From Jackrogersella multiformis (lineage: Eukaryota > Ascomycota > Sordariomycetes > Xylariales > Hypoxylaceae): a DNA stretch of 64,000 nucleotides. Below are positions 62,948 through 64,000 of the stretch, piece after piece (the stretch's first letter is position 1; each line of letters begins with the position of its first letter). A program made the position numbers and the translations under genes. Where the stretch lies: contig CADCXD010000018.1 of NCBI GenBank assembly GCA_902806575.1, positions 744,001-808,000 of the forward strand. The letters are read 5' to 3'. The notes under the pieces are model-generated. The model searched no databases, was not told where the DNA came from, and worked only from the letters and a program-made list of their open reading frames with translations.

Positions 62948-64000
62948 ATGGAAGGACCTCAAAACACAGCTCTCAAAGACCTTAAAGGTAAAGTATACCA
63001 GTCTCGTATATATGGTATCGGAATGCATCCGATCATGATCCATCCGACTGTGACTAATATTCTGTAGGCACCGAAAAACGAGACTCCCTGATCGCGCTCG
63101 AGAAGAAATACCAACAGGAATGGGAGCAACAGGGCCTCTTCAATGCCAATGCGCCGTCCACGGCCGAGATACCTCTCCATTCCATCACTGCCGCTGAGCT
63201 ACGAGACAAGTTTCCAAAGTTTTTTGGAACCATTGCCTTTCCATACACGAACGGACGTCTCCATGTGGGCCACGCTTTTTCCTTCAGCAAGGTCGAGTTC
63301 CACGTGGGTTTTGCTCGCATGAAGGGTATCAATGTGCTATGGCCACAAGGGTATCACTGTACGGGTCTGCCGATCAAGGCGTGCGCCGACAAGCTCGCCA
63401 AGGAAGTTGGGATGTTTGGTCAAGAGTTCGAGAAATATAATGTGGACGAGGAACCCGTGGCAGAGGCGGCCGCGCCAGCCAAGAGAGAGAGGGAGGATGT
63501 GACCAAATTCACCGCCAAAAAGGGCAAGGTCGCTGCGAAGTCAGTCCGGATGAAGTACCAATTCCAGATCATGCAGGCCATGGGTATCCCGCTCCAACAG
63601 ATACACCTTTTTGCCGATCCAGCATACTGGCTTGAGTACTTCCCTCCCCTCTGCAAGCTTGATCTGAGCAACTTCGGCAGCAGAATAGACTGGAGGAGGC
63701 AGTTTGTCACGACAGATGCCAACCCGTACTTTGATGCTTTCGTTCGCTGGCAGATGATCCGACTGAAAGAACTAAGCAAGATCAAGTACGGGAAACGCCA
63801 CACCATCTACTCGATCAAGGACGGTCAACCCTGTATGGATCACGACAGAGGCGAGGGTGAGGGCGTCAATCCACAATTATATGTGGCAATCAAGATGGAG
63901 GTTCTCGAGTTCGCTTCGAAAGCTAGGGAGACGCTGCAGGGGAAGCTACCCGAAGACGCCAAAATCTTCCTGGTTCCGGCAACGCTACGAGCAGAAACAA
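62948..64000 (+). CDS. Cytosolic leucyl-tRNA synthetase, N-terminal 324 residues (partial)
   Basis: Class Ia synthetase that attaches leucine to tRNA-Leu in the cytosol; the fungal gene is CDC60 in yeast. Exon 1 is 62,948-62,987 and exon 2 starts at 63,068 and runs off the window. The spliced protein begins MEGPQNTALKDLKGTEKRDS. Residues 79-82 are HVGH, the HIGH-type ATP-binding motif, inside FPYTNGRLHVGH; residues 110-116 are HCTGLPI. A charged Ala/Lys/Glu-rich insert lies around 140-170. Then come DWRRQFVTTDANPYFDAFVRW and CMDHDRGEGEG, typical of eukaryotic cytosolic enzymes. The window ends at LRAET, the entry to the CP1 editing domain, where relatives usually have RPET. The start ATG (ACGATGG context) gives a family-like N-terminus. 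This gene shows no sign of RIP, unlike its left neighbourhood. Full length should be near 1,100 residues. Confidence 0.95.
62988..63067 (+). other. Spliceosomal intron 1 of the LeuRS gene (80 bp)
   Basis: Donor GTAAAG at 62,988, branch-site-like GACTAAT at 63,052-63,058, acceptor CTGTAG ending at 63,067. Removing it joins codon 14 (G|GC) and brings LKG into frame with TEKRDSLIALEKKY, as expected for the family. Reading through would hit stops, so splicing is required. Confidence 0.92.

Noticed and set aside
62843..63806. Minus-strand ORFs of 66-128 residues under the LeuRS gene
   Set aside because: They are antisense shadows of GC-balanced LeuRS exons and intron; the plus strand has clear family motifs and splice signals.

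Overview
The window reads as nuclear DNA from a filamentous ascomycete (Pezizomycotina). Positions 1 to about 62,800 are extremely AT-rich. C and G survive mainly in CpG, and CpA/TpG are scarce while TpA is very common. That is the signature of repeat-induced point mutation (RIP), the fungal C-to-T mutation of duplicated DNA. At about 62,800 composition switches abruptly to GC-balanced coding DNA, where the 5' end of a cytosolic leucyl-tRNA synthetase gene begins. The gene runs off the right edge and has a short spliceosomal intron. I cannot name the species.

The AT-rich block is almost entirely a nest of dead Ty3/gypsy LTR retrotransposons. I separate three families with my own labels. Family X has 171-bp LTRs, makes 5-bp target duplications and carries a chromodomain. 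Its copies are A (5,199-11,347, minus), B (54,879-60,637, plus), C (44,086-48,154, plus), D (32,346-44,085, minus, interrupted) and E (30,089-32,297, plus, internally deleted), plus many solo LTRs. Family Y has LTRs of about 164 bp and is also a chromovirus. Its copies are Y1 (32,836-41,960, plus), Y2 (13,724-25,405, plus, interrupted), Y3 (790-5,198, minus), Y4 (11,348-13,723, minus) and fragments at both ends. Family Z (48,155 to about 54,770, plus) is known from one more divergent copy. All protein-coding capacity is broken, mostly by CAA-to-TAA and TGG-to-TAA changes. Reverse transcriptase, integrase GPY/F module and chromodomain can still be read in single frames.

Region by region: 1-5,198 is remnants of Y and X with two solo X LTRs and a 24-bp minisatellite. 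5,199-11,347 is X copy A. 11,348-25,405 is Y4 and then Y2, with three solo X LTRs and a less mutated 1-kb island at 21.6-22.6 kb. 25,406-29,491 is mostly unclassified AT-rich repeat. 29,492-48,154 is X LTR pairs, X copies E, D and C in head-to-head arrangement, with Y1 inserted in D. 48,155-54,769 is Z. 54,879-60,637 is X copy B. 60,638-62,800 is LTR scraps and unclassified AT-rich DNA reaching the gene promoter.

X and Y have inserted into each other. Solo X LTRs with intact target duplications lie inside Y copies, and Y1 lies inside an X copy. Both families were therefore mobile over an overlapping period before RIP silenced them. Chromodomain integrases are known to steer insertion to H3K9-methylated chromatin, which would explain why elements pile up here. 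No intact gene, tRNA, rRNA or CRISPR array was found in the AT-rich block.
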